From the NCBI GenBank assembly GCA_036898135.1, contig CM072527.1, positions 1,894,373 through 1,958,372 of the forward strand: a stretch of 64,000 bases of DNA, given 5' to 3'. Below are positions 16,201 through 46,157 of the stretch, in pieces. The translations under genes and the position numbers were made by a program. Source of the DNA: Oncomelania hupensis. Its lineage: Eukaryota; Mollusca; Gastropoda; Littorinimorpha; Pomatiopsidae. The first letter of the stretch is position 1. Every line of letters begins with the position of its first letter. The notes beneath the pieces were generated by a model, which worked only from the letters and a program-made list of their open reading frames with translations, searched no databases and had not been told where the DNA came from.

Positions 16201-19052
16201 CTACAGCAAGTAGCTTCAGATTATCCTAGGTTTTGTGTGTGTGTACACCCCCCCCCCCCCCCCCCACACACCATAGAAAACATGGCAACCCTCTAGTAAC
16301 AACCTACAGCAGAAAACGATTCAACGTTTTGATTATGGCTGCTCAATGCAAGAAGAAATTTTAAAAAAGTGAGTCGCACACTCTCCTTAGGCTGCCATTT
16401 TTGTTGGAAATGTATAATATGACACTCTCTTCCTGTTGTATAGAGTATGGGTCGTGGAAGACCCAAATCATCGGTTGCAGAATAAACAACTCGAGGGCTG
16501 TATTAAACATATGGGTTTTGGAAGACCCATATCATCGGTTGAAGAATAGGGCACTAAAAAACGCATGGGTCATGGAGGACCCACATTGTCGGCTATGCAA
16601 AATGAAATGTGGCGTTGGGCGAAGGTTCAGTGTCAGTTTTTGTTATGCACATGTGATGATGTCTTTCAGTGAAGCGACGGCCATCACCAACAGTGGGTAC
16701 CACACGCCAAGCCTCAAACCCAGCACCGATGTAGCAGAGCAGATGGCCGCTCACGAGCTGGCCCTCTGCAGTCTGACGCCAGTCTACCGACCTCCAATTT
16801 CCATGTTTGAACTTTTGGAGACCTTGCAAGTGGGTATCAGCAAAGCGCTAAAGGGTTCCACGCATGTATCAACCATTGGGTGTTGAAAGCATGTCAATGT
16901 GGGATGGTGGAATGGGATGAGCAATCGACGAGGGTTTAATCACGTTGGGGAAAGAGGTTGCAAAGAAAAATGGTACATGTTCCTATTTTGTGGCTTCGTT
17001 GAAGTAAGCAGACTGGTTAGTGGCGCAGTCGGTCTGAACATACCGCATGTACACAGATACAGTGTACTCTCTCTCTCTCCCCCCATGTTTCACTCTTGCT
17101 GTCCCTTTGCTCTCGCTCACTGCTGGGAGCAGAGGCTTTCTTTCTGACAAGCACACGAAGGGTCCATGTTATACAGCTTGGTTATTTAAGCCCTAAATTA
17201 AACTGTTAAGGGTACGAGTGTACTGCAAAACACAGCTGTTGTGAGGACTTCAAAATAATCATGCCGACACATCAAATCCTTCTTTATTATTACTTGCAGC
17301 GCCATCCCAGCAAAGTCCTCCTGAAAATAATACTCAACAGGTTGAAACCCCAAGCTGAACAAATAATAGCTGAACAACAAGGCGGGATTCAGGGCAGGTA
17401 GATGTGCCACTGAACAGATTTTCAACCTCAGAATAATCTGCGAGAAATACGTACAGCACCAACATCTATGTCATGTGTAGACTTCAAGAAAGCTTTTGAC
17501 AGAGTCTGGCACGCAGCTCTATGGGCAACCATGAGAGTGTACATCAGCCCTAAAATTATTGAAGTCATCAAAAGCCTGTATGACAAGGCTACCAGTGCAG
17601 TCCTCCTCAACAGCGCCATCGGAAACTGGTTCAGAATAACAATCGGTGTGCGTCTAGGATGCCTACTCTCTCCAACACTCTTCAACATCTTCCTAGAGCG
17701 CATCATGTCAGATGCCCTTGCAGGTCATGAAGGCACAGTCAGCATATGGGGTAGAGCAACCTCCAACCTTCGTTTTGCGGATGACACTGATGGATTGGCT
17801 GGAGAGGAACAAGAACAGCTGGTACAGAGGCTTGACACCACCTCCAGAGCTTATGGAATGGAAATAAGTGCAGAGAAGACCAAAATGATGACCAACAACA
17901 CTAATGGCATCAACATGGACATCAAAGTCCAAAGCCAATCCCTCAAGACAGTGCATAGCTTCAAATATTTTGGAGTCGTTGTATCAGACAATGGGTCCCG
18001 ACAGGAAGTCCTCTCCAGGATCGCTCAAACAACTGCTGCCCTGACAAGGTTGAAGCCCATTTAAAAAGACTGGACCATCAGCCTATATTCCAAGGGAAGG
18101 CTGCTGCACTCCCTTGTCATCTCCATCTTCCTATACTCTTGCGAAACATGGACTCTCACAGTAGATGTACAATGAAGAATACAAAGCTTGGAGATGAGGT
18201 GCTACAGAAGACTTCTGGGCATTTCCTATACCCAGCACATCACCAACAACGAAATCCGACAGACCATCACACAAGCCATTGGACAACACGATGACCTGCT
18301 CACAGTGGTGAAAAAACTGACACTCCGATGGCAAGGCCATGTCACCAAAACATCAAGCTGTGCAAAGACCATCCTGCAAGGCACGGTGCAAGGAGGCAGA
18401 AGAAGAGGCAGACTGAAAAAGAGGTGGGGTGGGGTGGGGGGGGGGGGTGGACAATATTTGAGAATGGACTGGCTTGACACTGATCGAAGCCATGAGGGTT
18501 GCTGAGAACAGAGAAAGATGGAGTAATCTGGTTAAACGATCATCTGTGGTGCCCCTACGACCTTCGAGTTACGGGATAGGATAGGATAGGCAGCACCAAG
18601 AGATTTTATAAATAAACATGCATGCAAACACACCTTTTAGTGCTAAAAGTAATAATAAAGGTTAAGCCACATCTGCACGAATTAATTTCTTTTTTTCGTC
18701 TGCACAGCAGTCATACTTGGCTGGTTGTTTGTACCTACATGTACTAGCTACCCTAACACAAACTCAAACTGTAACCCTGTCAATCTCTGTCAGTGCCAAA
18801 GTTTCAATTCAATTAATTTTTTTTTTCAAGTAAAACCATGGACTAATGCTGCAGTTGTGGTGTTTGCAGCTTGACCGCAGCGTAATTCCATCCCACAGTG
18901 TGTATGCGCCAGCAGTGGAGCGGGTGATTCACGGGCTGTGGCACCCAGACCCCGAGGAACCCGATCAGCAAGACCTGTGTACCAACAAACTGTCTGCAGC
19001 TGAACGACCAAAGCCTCAGTCGCATTACAACCTGGCCACTGTCTGGTTGTAA
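4090..19052 (+). CDS. TADA1: TADA1 (ADA1), SAGA core-module histone-fold adapter, complete
   Basis: TADA1 is the histone-fold partner of TAF12 in the SAGA coactivator core. Ten coding exons join in frame: 4090-4160, 6490-6526, 6981-7035, 7696-7761, 8641-8786, 9983-10064, 12869-12999, 14347-14495, 16670-16829, 18870-19052. The total is 1080 nt, 359 residues plus TAA; the human protein is about 335. Diagnostic stretches are NLASWFKKKTSKEDFDVEAR, HNEFLLAIIAKCQ, the histone-fold region DAALIHGRALVCAWEMGLQD, REGRLRFAMGSQVKNPYLRQ, and the C-terminal PPISMFELLETLQ and VERVIHGLWHPDPEE. All introns are GT-AG. Exon 5 encodes a Ser-rich tract from an AGC/CAG repeat that vertebrate TADA1 lacks. The last 20 or so residues lie in a tandem-repeated segment (see 18955-19450). 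Nine introns carry most of the local transposon load. Confidence 0.95.
4399..4454. repeat. (ATT)n microsatellite in TADA1 intron 1
   Basis: An uninterrupted run of about 18 ATT units. The rest of the AT-rich stretch 4161-5050 shows nothing recognisable. Confidence 0.95.
5055..5888. mobile_element. pogo/Tc1-like MITE A, 834 bp
   Basis: Perfect terminal inverted repeats begin CAGTAAAACCTCCGTTTT on the left and end AAACGGAGGTTTTACTG on the right. TA dinucleotides flank both ends (5053-5054 and 5889-5890). No transposase reading frame remains. The CAGT start and TA duplication fit non-autonomous pogo/Tigger-type Tc1-mariner elements; elements at 10236 and 19619 have related ends. Confidence 0.85.
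6883..6930. repeat. (AAT)n microsatellite in TADA1 intron 2
   Basis: About 16 AAT units. The poly-leucine reading it produces on the minus strand is not a gene. Confidence 0.95.
9030..9220 (+). pseudogene. CR1/L2-like LINE ORF2 C-terminal relic
   Basis: The translation LVVPGKREGTDKKRFGASSF, followed by RNAAPTLWNTI and PSFCRKPKTYLF, follows the conserved tail of CR1/L2/Rex-type reverse transcriptases (…F..AAP.LWN.LP….FK..LKTYLF). Only this tail is left, in TADA1 intron 5. Identification rests on motif order alone. Confidence 0.6.
9766..9957. repeat. Imperfect ATT/ACT-rich microsatellite tract
   Basis: Irregular runs of ATT, ACT and AAT triplets close to the acceptor of TADA1 exon 6. The nearest edge is about 25 bp from that exon. 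Confidence 0.85.
10236..10713. mobile_element. pogo/Tc1-like MITE B, 478 bp
   Basis: Ends are CAGTGGAGTCCGGGTATAAC on the left and the near inverse GTTATAGGTGGACTCCACTG on the right, with TA on both flanks (10234-10235, 10714-10715). Internal copies of 'TTCGTTA…AGCGG' recur beside each end. No coding capacity. Related in size and ends to the element at 19619-20095. Confidence 0.85.
10931..11395 (-). pseudogene. FLYWCH-domain fragment, MULE-transposase type, one in-frame stop
   Basis: The minus-strand reading from 11395 has a FLYWCH zinc-finger pattern: DGYQYKKDR, ELWRCFKRDCKGRNK and ending DHNHAPDP (C-x4-C … H-x-H). A TAA at 11194-11192 interrupts the frame. The same frame then stays open for about 85 codons (VKKTVAAIHQRAMTT … SQKAIERQKK), the basic helical region that follows FLYWCH in MULE-type transposases and their host relatives. 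No catalytic domain follows. It is probably a decayed MULE N-terminus in TADA1 intron 6. Confidence 0.6.
11971..12512 (-). mobile_element. Internally deleted mariner element
   Basis: Imperfect terminal inverted repeats (GAGGGTGGTCCAATAAGTAC left; GTACTTATCGGACTGCCCTC right) are flanked by TA. On the minus strand the mariner transposase C-terminal half is readable: HDNAPAHTSALAMAK, an in-frame stop, then PHPPYSPDLALCDFFLFPNL and on to CIELKGDYIEK. The last two catalytic Asp of the D,D34D triad are visible (HDN and SPD). The N-terminal DNA-binding half is deleted, so it cannot move itself. Confidence 0.9.
13201..13268. repeat. (ATC)n microsatellite
   Basis: About 20 perfect ATC units 200 bp after TADA1 exon 7, within a wider degenerate TCATC-rich tract (13005-13340). 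All long reading frames here are triplet-repeat artefacts. Confidence 0.95.
15428..15443. repeat. Isolated GGGTCGTACAAGACCC hairpin motif
   Basis: An inverted repeat GGGTC…GACCC with a 6-base loop, like the three-unit cluster at 16447-16583 about 1 kb downstream in the same TADA1 intron. Confidence 0.6.
15612..16018 (+). mobile_element. tRNA-derived SINE, family 1, copy 1
   Basis: A tRNA-like head carries the Pol III A box (TGGCGCAGTGG, about 15626) and B box (GGGTTCGATTC, 15667-15677). A body of about 330 bp follows, containing GCGATCTCCCTGCC and AAGGCGCGTATAGCATCCTG, ending in (TAT)n. The second copy is inverted at 20561-20959. It lies in TADA1 intron 8. Confidence 0.9.
16247..16265. repeat. 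Poly(C) tract
   Basis: About 19 consecutive C after a short GT run (16235-16244). Such tracts are slippage-prone and often collapse in assemblies. Confidence 0.9.
16447..16583 (+). repeat. Triplicated ATGGGTC-hairpin motif upstream of TADA1 exon 9
   Basis: Three units at 16447, 16511 and 16565 share ATGGGTCGTGGAAGACCCA or a close variant. Each is followed by ATCATCGGTTG or TTGTCGGC and forms a GGGTC/GACCC stem around a TGGA-type loop. Spacing is 64 and 54 bp. The units differ from each other while the stems are mostly kept. They end 87 bp before the exon 9 acceptor. Confidence 0.75.
17300..18592 (+). pseudogene. RTE-type LINE, 5'-truncated (RT to 3' end)
   Basis: The reading includes KVLLKIILNRLKPQAEQIIA, CVDFKKAFDRVWHAALWATM (RT motif with the first catalytic Asp) and RFADDTDGLAGEEQEQLVQR (FADD active site). 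It continues with MEMRCYRRLLGISYTQHITN, LRWQGHVTK and RRRGRLKKRW, the C-terminal pattern of RTE-clade elements. Stops and frame changes at about 17400, 18062 and 18180 disable it. The 3' end is CGAGTTACGGGATAGGATAG, a short-tandem tail typical of RTE. It sits in TADA1 intron 9. Confidence 0.88.
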
Positions 19053-19450
19053 ACTGGAAATAAACTGGGGTAAAAGAAACCACTGGGGAGAAAGGGGTGA
19101 AAGAGTGGGGAAGAGATCCAGGCCTTGAACAACCTGATGGACAAGACTGAGGTACAAACAAGTTGTAGGCAGTTCCAACTACCAAACCCTCAAGGCACGT
19201 TATGATCTTTCCACTGTCTGGTTGTAATTGGAATTGTATAGGGTAAACATATTAGGAGGAGATAAGACTCAGACCGGAACAACCTAATGAACTCTTGTTA
19301 ACAACAATCTGTCGAAGTTGAGCAACCCGAACTCTCGGTGGCATTTTATTCTTTGCTTCTGTGCACGCTTCAAGCATGATGTTGGTGGATTAAGCGCCAT
19401 ACAGGTCTTTTTCATTATCATCATCATCATCCGTTTGGTTGTAACTAGAA
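18955..19450 (+). repeat. Degenerate tandem repeat covering the TADA1 C-terminus and downstream
   Basis: The coding segment from about GAACCCGATCAGCAAG to the stop is echoed downstream. CCACTGTCTGGTTGTAA occurs at 19036-19052 (ending in the TADA1 stop) and again at 19211. GAACAACCTGATGGACAAG, then GTACAAACAAGTTGT and CCAAACCCTCA, mirror the coding GATCAGCAAGAC, GTACCAACAAACTGT and CCAAAGCCTCA. A third weaker unit starts near 19278, with CCGTTTGGTTGTAA at about 19432. The period is about 175 bp for the first pair. Confidence 0.75.
19059..19064 (+). promoter_or_regulatory. Candidate TADA1 polyadenylation signal
   Basis: AATAAA lies 6 bp after the TADA1 stop codon. If used, the 3' UTR would be about 25-30 nt, which is very short. 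A longer UTR using an unseen site is equally possible. Confidence 0.35.
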
Positions 19451-19494
19451 ATGTGTGTTTATGACAGTGCAAAATGAAATATTGGTCTGTTGGT

Positions 19495-19578
19495 TTGTAG
19501 TGGAGCACTTTTCCAGCTCAAGAGCTGCTCAAGGCACTGGCCGATACCCAGTCTAACTGGAGCTGCCCACTTGATGCC
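19495..19578 (-). mobile_element. Fragment of tRNA-SINE family 2 (3' part)
   Basis: Contains TTTTCCAGCTCAAGAGCTGC and GGCACTGGCCGATAC, matching 21287-21340 of the fuller copy. The tRNA head is missing. Confidence 0.7.
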
Positions 19579-19618
19579 TCTGTTGTTGAGGACTTGTTGG
19601 TGTGTGTGGATGTTTGTA

Positions 19619-20095
19619 CAGTGGAACCTCCGGTATAAGACCGTCCAAAATCTGAGAAAAAATGGTCTTATAATAGAGGTGTTCTTATACCGGAAATAGG
19701 GAGGGGAGGGGGGGGGATGAGGTCATGATAAGCTGAATTTGGGTCTTCCCAACATCTAAACTTCTGGCAATAGACAAACCACTCTCCCCCTTTTGACTTC
19801 TTTCAATCACTTTCATTCTTTCTGCCAAACTCAAAACTTTCCTCTTGCGTGACGCCATTTTGACAAGCTAGTGTAGACGAGTAATGTCCCTTACTTGCTA
19901 ACCAGAAATAGCACACAACAGCAGGCTAACATGAGAGAAAAAACGAAAGGTCCGGTCAATAAATTAACTGATATCTCTTTTAAATTGCCTACGACGGTCG
20001 TATAATGGGCTTAAGACATGGTCACTGGTCGCATAAACGAGGTTGTCGCATGTGGGAATCATAAACAAGAGAGACTGATACCAGAGGTTCCACTG
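19619..20095. mobile_element. pogo/Tc1-like MITE C, 477 bp
   Basis: Ends are CAGTGGAACCTCCGGTATAA and the shorter inverse ACCAGAGGTTCCACTG, with TA on both flanks (19617-19618 and 20096-20097). The interior has no transposase frame. Same terminal family and length class as the element at 10236-10713. Confidence 0.85.
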
Positions 20096-20560
20096 TATAA
20101 GTGAATTTTGAGTGTATGTGAATGACTGTGCAAGTACACGTTTCTAAACTGCTTGCATTCATTTTATTAGGGTCCATTCGTGAATACCTGTTTTATTCAG
20201 TCCACTCATGAAGATGTCTTATGTACGTTTTAATGCGTGTGAATTTGCTTTGAATGGGAGTGTTAAATGTTTTCACGAGTGCCTAAAGTCACAGGTGCAT
20301 TGCACAAGTTGGGTGCCTGTAACTGTATAGCATGAGTGGTAGCTTGTGTAAGGCCCTGGTGGTAAACTACAGTCAATTCATTCAGTTCATAATTATATGT
20401 GCATGTATTGTTTGTTAATAAAACGTAATTGCAAGAAATTGAGCTTTTACAAGATAGCGAGCTTTGAAAGTATTTTATTCAGTTTGCCAATTGTAGAAAA
20501 CGTGAATTTTCCAGTTCTTAATAAATATGTCTATTTTTAGAATGTGAGTTATTTTTTTAA

Positions 20561-20959
20561 TATAATAATAATAATAATAATAATACAGGATGCTATGTAC
20601 GCGCCTTTCCCCAAGGCTCAAAGCGCGGCGATCTATACCAACATACATGCTCACCTGTCTCATTTTTACTCTCACACACACCAAATACACATACATCACT
20701 CAAACAGGTGGTGTAAAGGCAGGGAGATCGCTATTAAAATACGGAAGAAAATCGAATTTTTATTTTTGAAATTTTTATATTGACTGCATCCTGCACCATT
20801 ATTGAAGGGAGGGAGGAAACCGGAGTGCCCGGAGAAAACCCTCGGTGACCTCAATAGTCTCGTACCTAAGTCACATACGTTCGCCCCTTGCGGGAATCGA
20901 ACACGCGACCTTCGGCATAGGAAACCGGCGACTTATCCACTGCGCCACGAGGCCACCCC
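20561..20959 (-). mobile_element. tRNA-derived SINE, family 1, copy 2
   Basis: Inverse of the copy at 15612-16018, at high identity over about 400 bp. The head at 20959-20900 retains the A box and a B-box variant reading GTGTTCGATTC. The tail is the (TAT)n run at 20561-20585. It lies between TADA1 and WDR5. Confidence 0.9.
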
Positions 20960-21267
20960 AACATAATATCTTATGTTATTATTCTCATTGGCTAAAATTG
21001 TTGATCCAGTGGAATAATGAATAGCTGGCAGTCAGGGCAAATGGGAACTCACTTGATGTGTGTGCTCCAATGTGTGAGGTTATGTACAGTAAGTGTGTCA
21101 GGCCAGGAAAAAAAAAAGATTTAGAAAGAAAAAAAGAAAAGATTGTAGTGAAAAGTGAAGAGGAAGAAAGCACTGAGAACTTATCAGGTTGTGTACGTTC
21201 GGTTGGATCTTTTCTCTGAAAGTGGATGTATATTGTGCTGTCAAGATTATTTATTATTGTTTTATTT

Positions 21268-21693
21268 AATCGTTCTTGTATAGCGCTTTTCCAGCTCAAG
21301 AGCTGCTCAAGGCGCTGGCCGATACAAGATCTAACTCAAGCTGCCCGAGGCGCCAACTTGCAGCCTTTGGGTGCACCGTAATAACGCTCCAGACAACTGA
21401 GCACAATCCTGGGCAGCCTGGGATGGGGGAGAAGGACCTAAGTGCATGCTTGGTTTGTTCTTATCACGGGCACTCACCCGTCTAGGACATGAGCATCAGG
21501 ATCTTTAAAGTCCGTTATGATGGAATGTATGCGACACACAGACTAGACCTCAGTTTATACTCTCATCTGAAGGAGTAGGAAACGGGAGTAAAGTGTCTTT
21601 CCCAAGGACACAACACAATGCCCCGGCCTGGGCTCGAACCCAGGACCTTCAGATCCGCAAGCCAAAGCTCTACCATTAGGCCACCGTGCCTCC
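21268..21693 (-). mobile_element. tRNA-derived SINE, family 2, near full length
   Basis: On the minus strand the head starts GGAGGCACGGTGGCCTAATG, with B box GGGTTCGAGCCCAGG (around 21628-21643). It continues through TGTCCTTGGGAAAGACACTT, a block shared by many animal tRNA-SINEs, to the 3' end CTTGAGCTGGAAAAGCGCTA. Fragments of the same family lie at 19495, 25578, 32706 and 58985. It is not a tRNA gene: the arms do not fold into a full cloverleaf and a long body follows. Confidence 0.85.
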
Positions 21694-21875
21694 ATTAGAG
21701 GTATTTATAATGTTTTTATGATCGTGAAATGTTGGAGAGGTATATTTTGCCTTGGATTTATTGTGTTGAGAGGTGGTGAGCTGTTGTCCACGAAGATGGA
21801 ATATAATTTTCCTTGATGTAATAATGTTAATTACATGGGGTATAATTATAGAGCAGTAGATAATGTAATATGAAT

Positions 21876-22024
21876 GGAAGGTGCGAGCATGTTGATAGTA
21901 ATTTTCATTCATGAAATAATTATTCCTGAATATGGATAACAGTGTAGGGGAAGGAAAGAAACGATCACATATAGAATGGAATTGGAAAAGTGAAGAAACT
22001 AAGGGAGGTGAGCAAGGATGAAAC
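21876..22024 (+). repeat. 149-bp segment, source-like copy of a local direct repeat
   Basis: Runs from GGAAGGTGCGAGCATGTTGA to GTGAGCAAGGATGAAAC. It recurs at about 97% identity at 22641-22787. No coding content. Confidence 0.9.
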
Positions 22025-22462
22025 GAAGAAGAACAATATGATTATAAAAGCCAGAGCATTGACATGTATATATTTTGTTGTAGCTGCCTACGGGAAGCTG
22101 GTGTTGGCTTCATACACTTGGACACACGACATTGTCTCGGACAACGGAGAAAGGGCGACTTGAGGAACAGCGGCGGTTGGCCGTGCGTCTTGTACCTGAC
22201 CAAGATGCGTTTTCTTCCTCAGACAGATAGGGCAGGTGAGCCCATCTGCCTGTTTACAACATCACTGCTCGTTTAACTGCTTGTTAAATGTTTAGAACAT
22301 CATAGCTCGTTCAACTACCCGTTTACAACATCACTGTTCATCTACCTGCCTGTCTACGAGACTCTGTAGCCTCCTACAATTATAGTCTAAAGGTAACACA
22401 TTTTTGTGCTTATTTTGGCTTGGGACAAGCGATTGCCAGCCGTGATTATCCAAGCTCGATTA

Positions 22463-23095
22463 CATTACATTACATGATTATTGCTTTAGGTTTAGCGGAC
22501 TCTTCCGAGCCAAATCAGGACCGGACAACCCCTGATCCACATAAAAGATCTGCTGAAACAACCCTAGTGGTAAAATTGAAAGCTCTCCACCAGCCAGTCA
22601 CTTTACAATAAAGACATCCCATGCATGAGACGCCGAGGCTGGAAGGTGCGAGCATGTTGATAGTAATTTTCATCCATGAAATAATTATACCTGAATATGG
22701 ATAACAGTGTAGAAGGAAAGAAATGATCACATATAGAATGGAATTGGAAAAAGTGAAGAAACTAAGGGAGGTGAGCAAGGATGAAACAAATCGAACCCCA
22801 GTTTACAAAAACAAAATAGAATACAAACATCATTATAAATAACAACAAAACACATACATATAAAATGCCTACATTGCTAAATAATAACATCATAGGAAGC
22901 TCTAGTGACCACCTGGCAGGAAGCGTCCAATATTCCCAAGCTGATCCAACAGACCTCATACACAAATTAGGAGTCTTGTCCCGGAAGAGTTTTCAAGAAA
23001 AAAGGTAGGTGACTGGTCTAGCAAAGAAGAAGATAGTATAGCAGATTGATAGAAAGAGCAAATGAGAAAGACAGCGACAGTGGGAATTTAAAGCA
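22463..23095 (-). mobile_element. LINE 3'-end copy interrupted by a 147-bp local duplication
   Basis: Two blocks (22463-22640 and 22788-23095) match the uninterrupted copy at 28491-29000. On the minus strand they read a degenerate ORF end (VGSAWEYWTLPARWSLELP … GILYVCVLL) followed by a 3' terminus ending AGAGTCCGCTAAACC. Between them lies the 147-bp repeat of 21876-22024. The terminal block (gtcctgattTGGCTCggaagagtccgctg) resembles the 3' end of the full-length LINE at 63465-63500, so these belong to a related I/Nimb-type LINE. Confidence 0.75.
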
Positions 23096-23099
23096 CTAA

Positions 23100-25570
23100 A
23101 TTTCCAGAAAGTGGGGACACTATACTGAAACTGAATTATTAACCGCACAATTTCTCCATCACTAAATGACTAATGTATTCATTACACACACATACACATG
23201 CATGAGCGCCCACAAACACACTGGAAAATACATCAACACTACTTCTGGCTCAAATTGCTTTTCTGTCACATATTTATTCAGCAAAGTGGGGAAACCATTG
23301 TTTCTTCATGTTTTTTAATATATCAAACTTCTATGTATAAAAAATTGCAGAGATATTTACACATAAATTTCGGGAGTTTTGTAAGAGAGATGGGTTGGGG
23401 AAGCATGGTTTCTTAACATGTTGTACATCAAACTTCTGCACCTTTAGCTCTACAAGATCAGTTTTGTGTGTTGTAGACCCTCAAATGATTTTATTTTTAC
23501 CATCTACAAAAAACTATTATTGTGTTCTTTTTTTTTTTTTTTTTACATGAAAGTGACCTTTGTAATCTTGTAAAACAAGACAAAATAAAATAAAGTTTGA
23601 ATTGAAACTTATGTTTATTCCCTCAAAATAGTGAAGTTTCCCATGTGCCACAACTTGAGAGACCACGCCGATTCGTTGTGCGTGTTGACAGTTTGTACTT
23701 GCTCTCCCTTCCCCATCCACTCTCAACAAATGTTTTTTATAAAAATTAACAAATACAAGTTTTGAAGAGAGGGCAACATCCAAATAGCCCAAAAATGTAA
23801 TCTAGGTGTCTATTTCAGATATTACCCTCACCTCAAATCCCAGGCTTTTAGCACAGGCCATCTTGTTGCTTGCATCAATCAGTCTGATGGTTTCTTGCCA
23901 ATGCACGGTCGGGTGAGCATAACAAAACCTCCTTTCACCCTTGTCCTGGATAGTGCAAATTGCAGCGGCCACCATAATCTTGTTGAGAAAACAGCGCAGT
24001 CTTCTTTTTTAAAACAAAACAAAATGGAAGGTAAAATTTTACCCATTCCATTTGGTGTTAAAACTAAACAAAATCTTCAAACAGAACCACAATTTAAAAT
24101 AAAAATTTAATCAAAATAAACTGAAAACAATATATAAACATAATGTAAAAATAATCCTTGTAAAAATTTAACGTAACATATCAAAATAAATTCAAAATAC
24201 ATAAACATACAAAACTAAAAATAATCCTTGTAAAACAACTCGTTATATCAAAATGAATTGAAAACAATAATCATAAAGTTTAAACAAATACTTCTCATAC
24301 ATTTGAAACAACATTCAACATAAAAGAATAATTACATGGTATTCATGAACACACATAGAAAGAGTTCCAAAAAGACAAAAAACAACGTAAAAACGTTTTT
24401 ACAGCTCAATCAACGCGCACATGCACTTCCCATCATGCTACATTTTTCTACAAGCCATGTTTCCACATTTACTCAATTTCGCTTCCACGCGAAATGTGTC
24501 AAACAAATTAAGAACACCCAAAACAAAACATACAGCATAGCAACTGTATAAACATAAGTTCAAACATTAAAAATACCGTCATCTCAAAATATAACTTAAC
24601 AGGCTTATATATACATTGACGATGGCACCCTACTGACGAAATGTTGACAAATAGCATTAATTCATTTTCTCTTACTTTCATTAGCAAGTAAACAAGACAA
24701 AACATGCTTAAGGGGGTGAAAACGTACAAAAACCACGGTTATATACCTTCTTCTGCCTTTGGCACATTCATGTACAAAAAGTTGCTTACAGAAAAGTTTT
24801 TAAAACCAAGTTCTTTTTGGTTTTTATTGTTAGTAGTTTATTAAACTCTTGGACAAAATTGATGTGCTCGTTCGGCTAAGTCTACCCTATCCTATGTTAA
24901 GTCTGCACTCTTAAAATCTTCAAATCGTTGCTTCCTTGAAGAAGAAATGATGCAACTTGTAGAAAGCGTACATATCAAATGAAAATGAAGAACAACTACA
25001 ACAGTAATAGAGGCAAACAATTATTCTTTATATAGCGTGCTTAGCAGTACAAAGCACTGGTTATCAACATCAAGATCTAACAAAATAGTAGAAACGGTAG
25101 ATTGAACCGATATTGCTCAAGTCTTGGGCCACAGATTACCAACCACCATTTCCACCAAATTATTTCTACTACACAATTTACACAATCCAACTTGATGCAC
25201 AACACTGAGAGTGTCCCCTTTACATCATCAAAACCTCATACACACACCTAAACTGTCAAACCTCGCACTCAAAACAATAATAATCTCGCATCAACAAACC
25301 TCAAACTCAGTGTTCCCATAGGACATTTCCAAATCTTCCACACAAACTAAAACAAAAAACAACTAACCTCACGCACAAACATAAACCGATGGCTGTCAAT
25401 GAAGAAGAATTTTAAACTGTTGATGATGGCCGAATTTGTTGAGAAAAAAGAGTTGTTTTTTTCTGGTGGAGCTGCGACGATAACGAATGCTAAAACGCGA
25501 TAAAACAGGTTGTTCTTGTTATACACAGTTGTGCTTACCAGCCCCCATGATCCAACATGCACAAATAAGG
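23100..25570. other. Unassigned AT-rich intergenic stretch
   Basis: No spliced exon, tRNA, inverted-repeat element or recognisable protein was found on either strand. Phrases such as AAAATAATCCTTGTAAAA recur at 24150 and 24218, and ATCAAAATAAATTCAAAA-like runs recur over 24110-24250. This suggests an old decayed tandem or AT-rich repeat. A SINE-like tail (TTTATATAGCGTGCTTAGC) is at about 25027. Confidence 0.5.
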
Positions 25571-25577
25571 CTTCAAT

Positions 25578-25640
25578 CCATGTGGTGGAAAAACTTCCAG
25601 CTCTCAAAGAGCTGCTCAAGGCACCCCACGACAAACAACA
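25578..25640 (-). mobile_element. Short fragment of tRNA-SINE family 2
   Basis: AAACTTCCAGCTCTCAAAGA followed by GCTGCTCAAGGCACC matches the 3' part of the 21268-21693 SINE with a small insertion. Confidence 0.55.
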
Positions 25641-25941
25641 CTACATAATGTTACTGAAGACCAGCTGGATGGATGGAAACCCAGCTGGAGAAAGACGCAC
25701 CCTTGCTATGACTTTGGGCCACTACCACCACCCCTTAGCACATCAACATGGGAAACATCTGCTTTGGGCACGAAGGCTGCTGCTCAACTTAAAACGTCGC
25801 TCGGCCACAACGTTGATAGTTTCATTGTGACAATCCCATCAAATGTCAATTGGGAAAAAAGAATGAGAGAACAGGGCTAATGCCACACACGTCTGCGGAA
25901 AAGGAGGATGGCAAAGACGGAAAGAGGACCAGTAGGTGCAG

Positions 25942-46157
<20,216 letters not shown>

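Noticed and set aside
16401..16886. 161-codon frame as a separate gene
   Set aside because: It fuses the non-coding hairpin repeat to the real TADA1 exon 9 (16670-16829) by running through the acceptor.
20880..20959. tRNA gene
   Set aside because: A and B boxes are present, but the sequence is the head of a repeated SINE with a 330-bp body and triplet tail; the same applies to 15612, 21693 and 49928.
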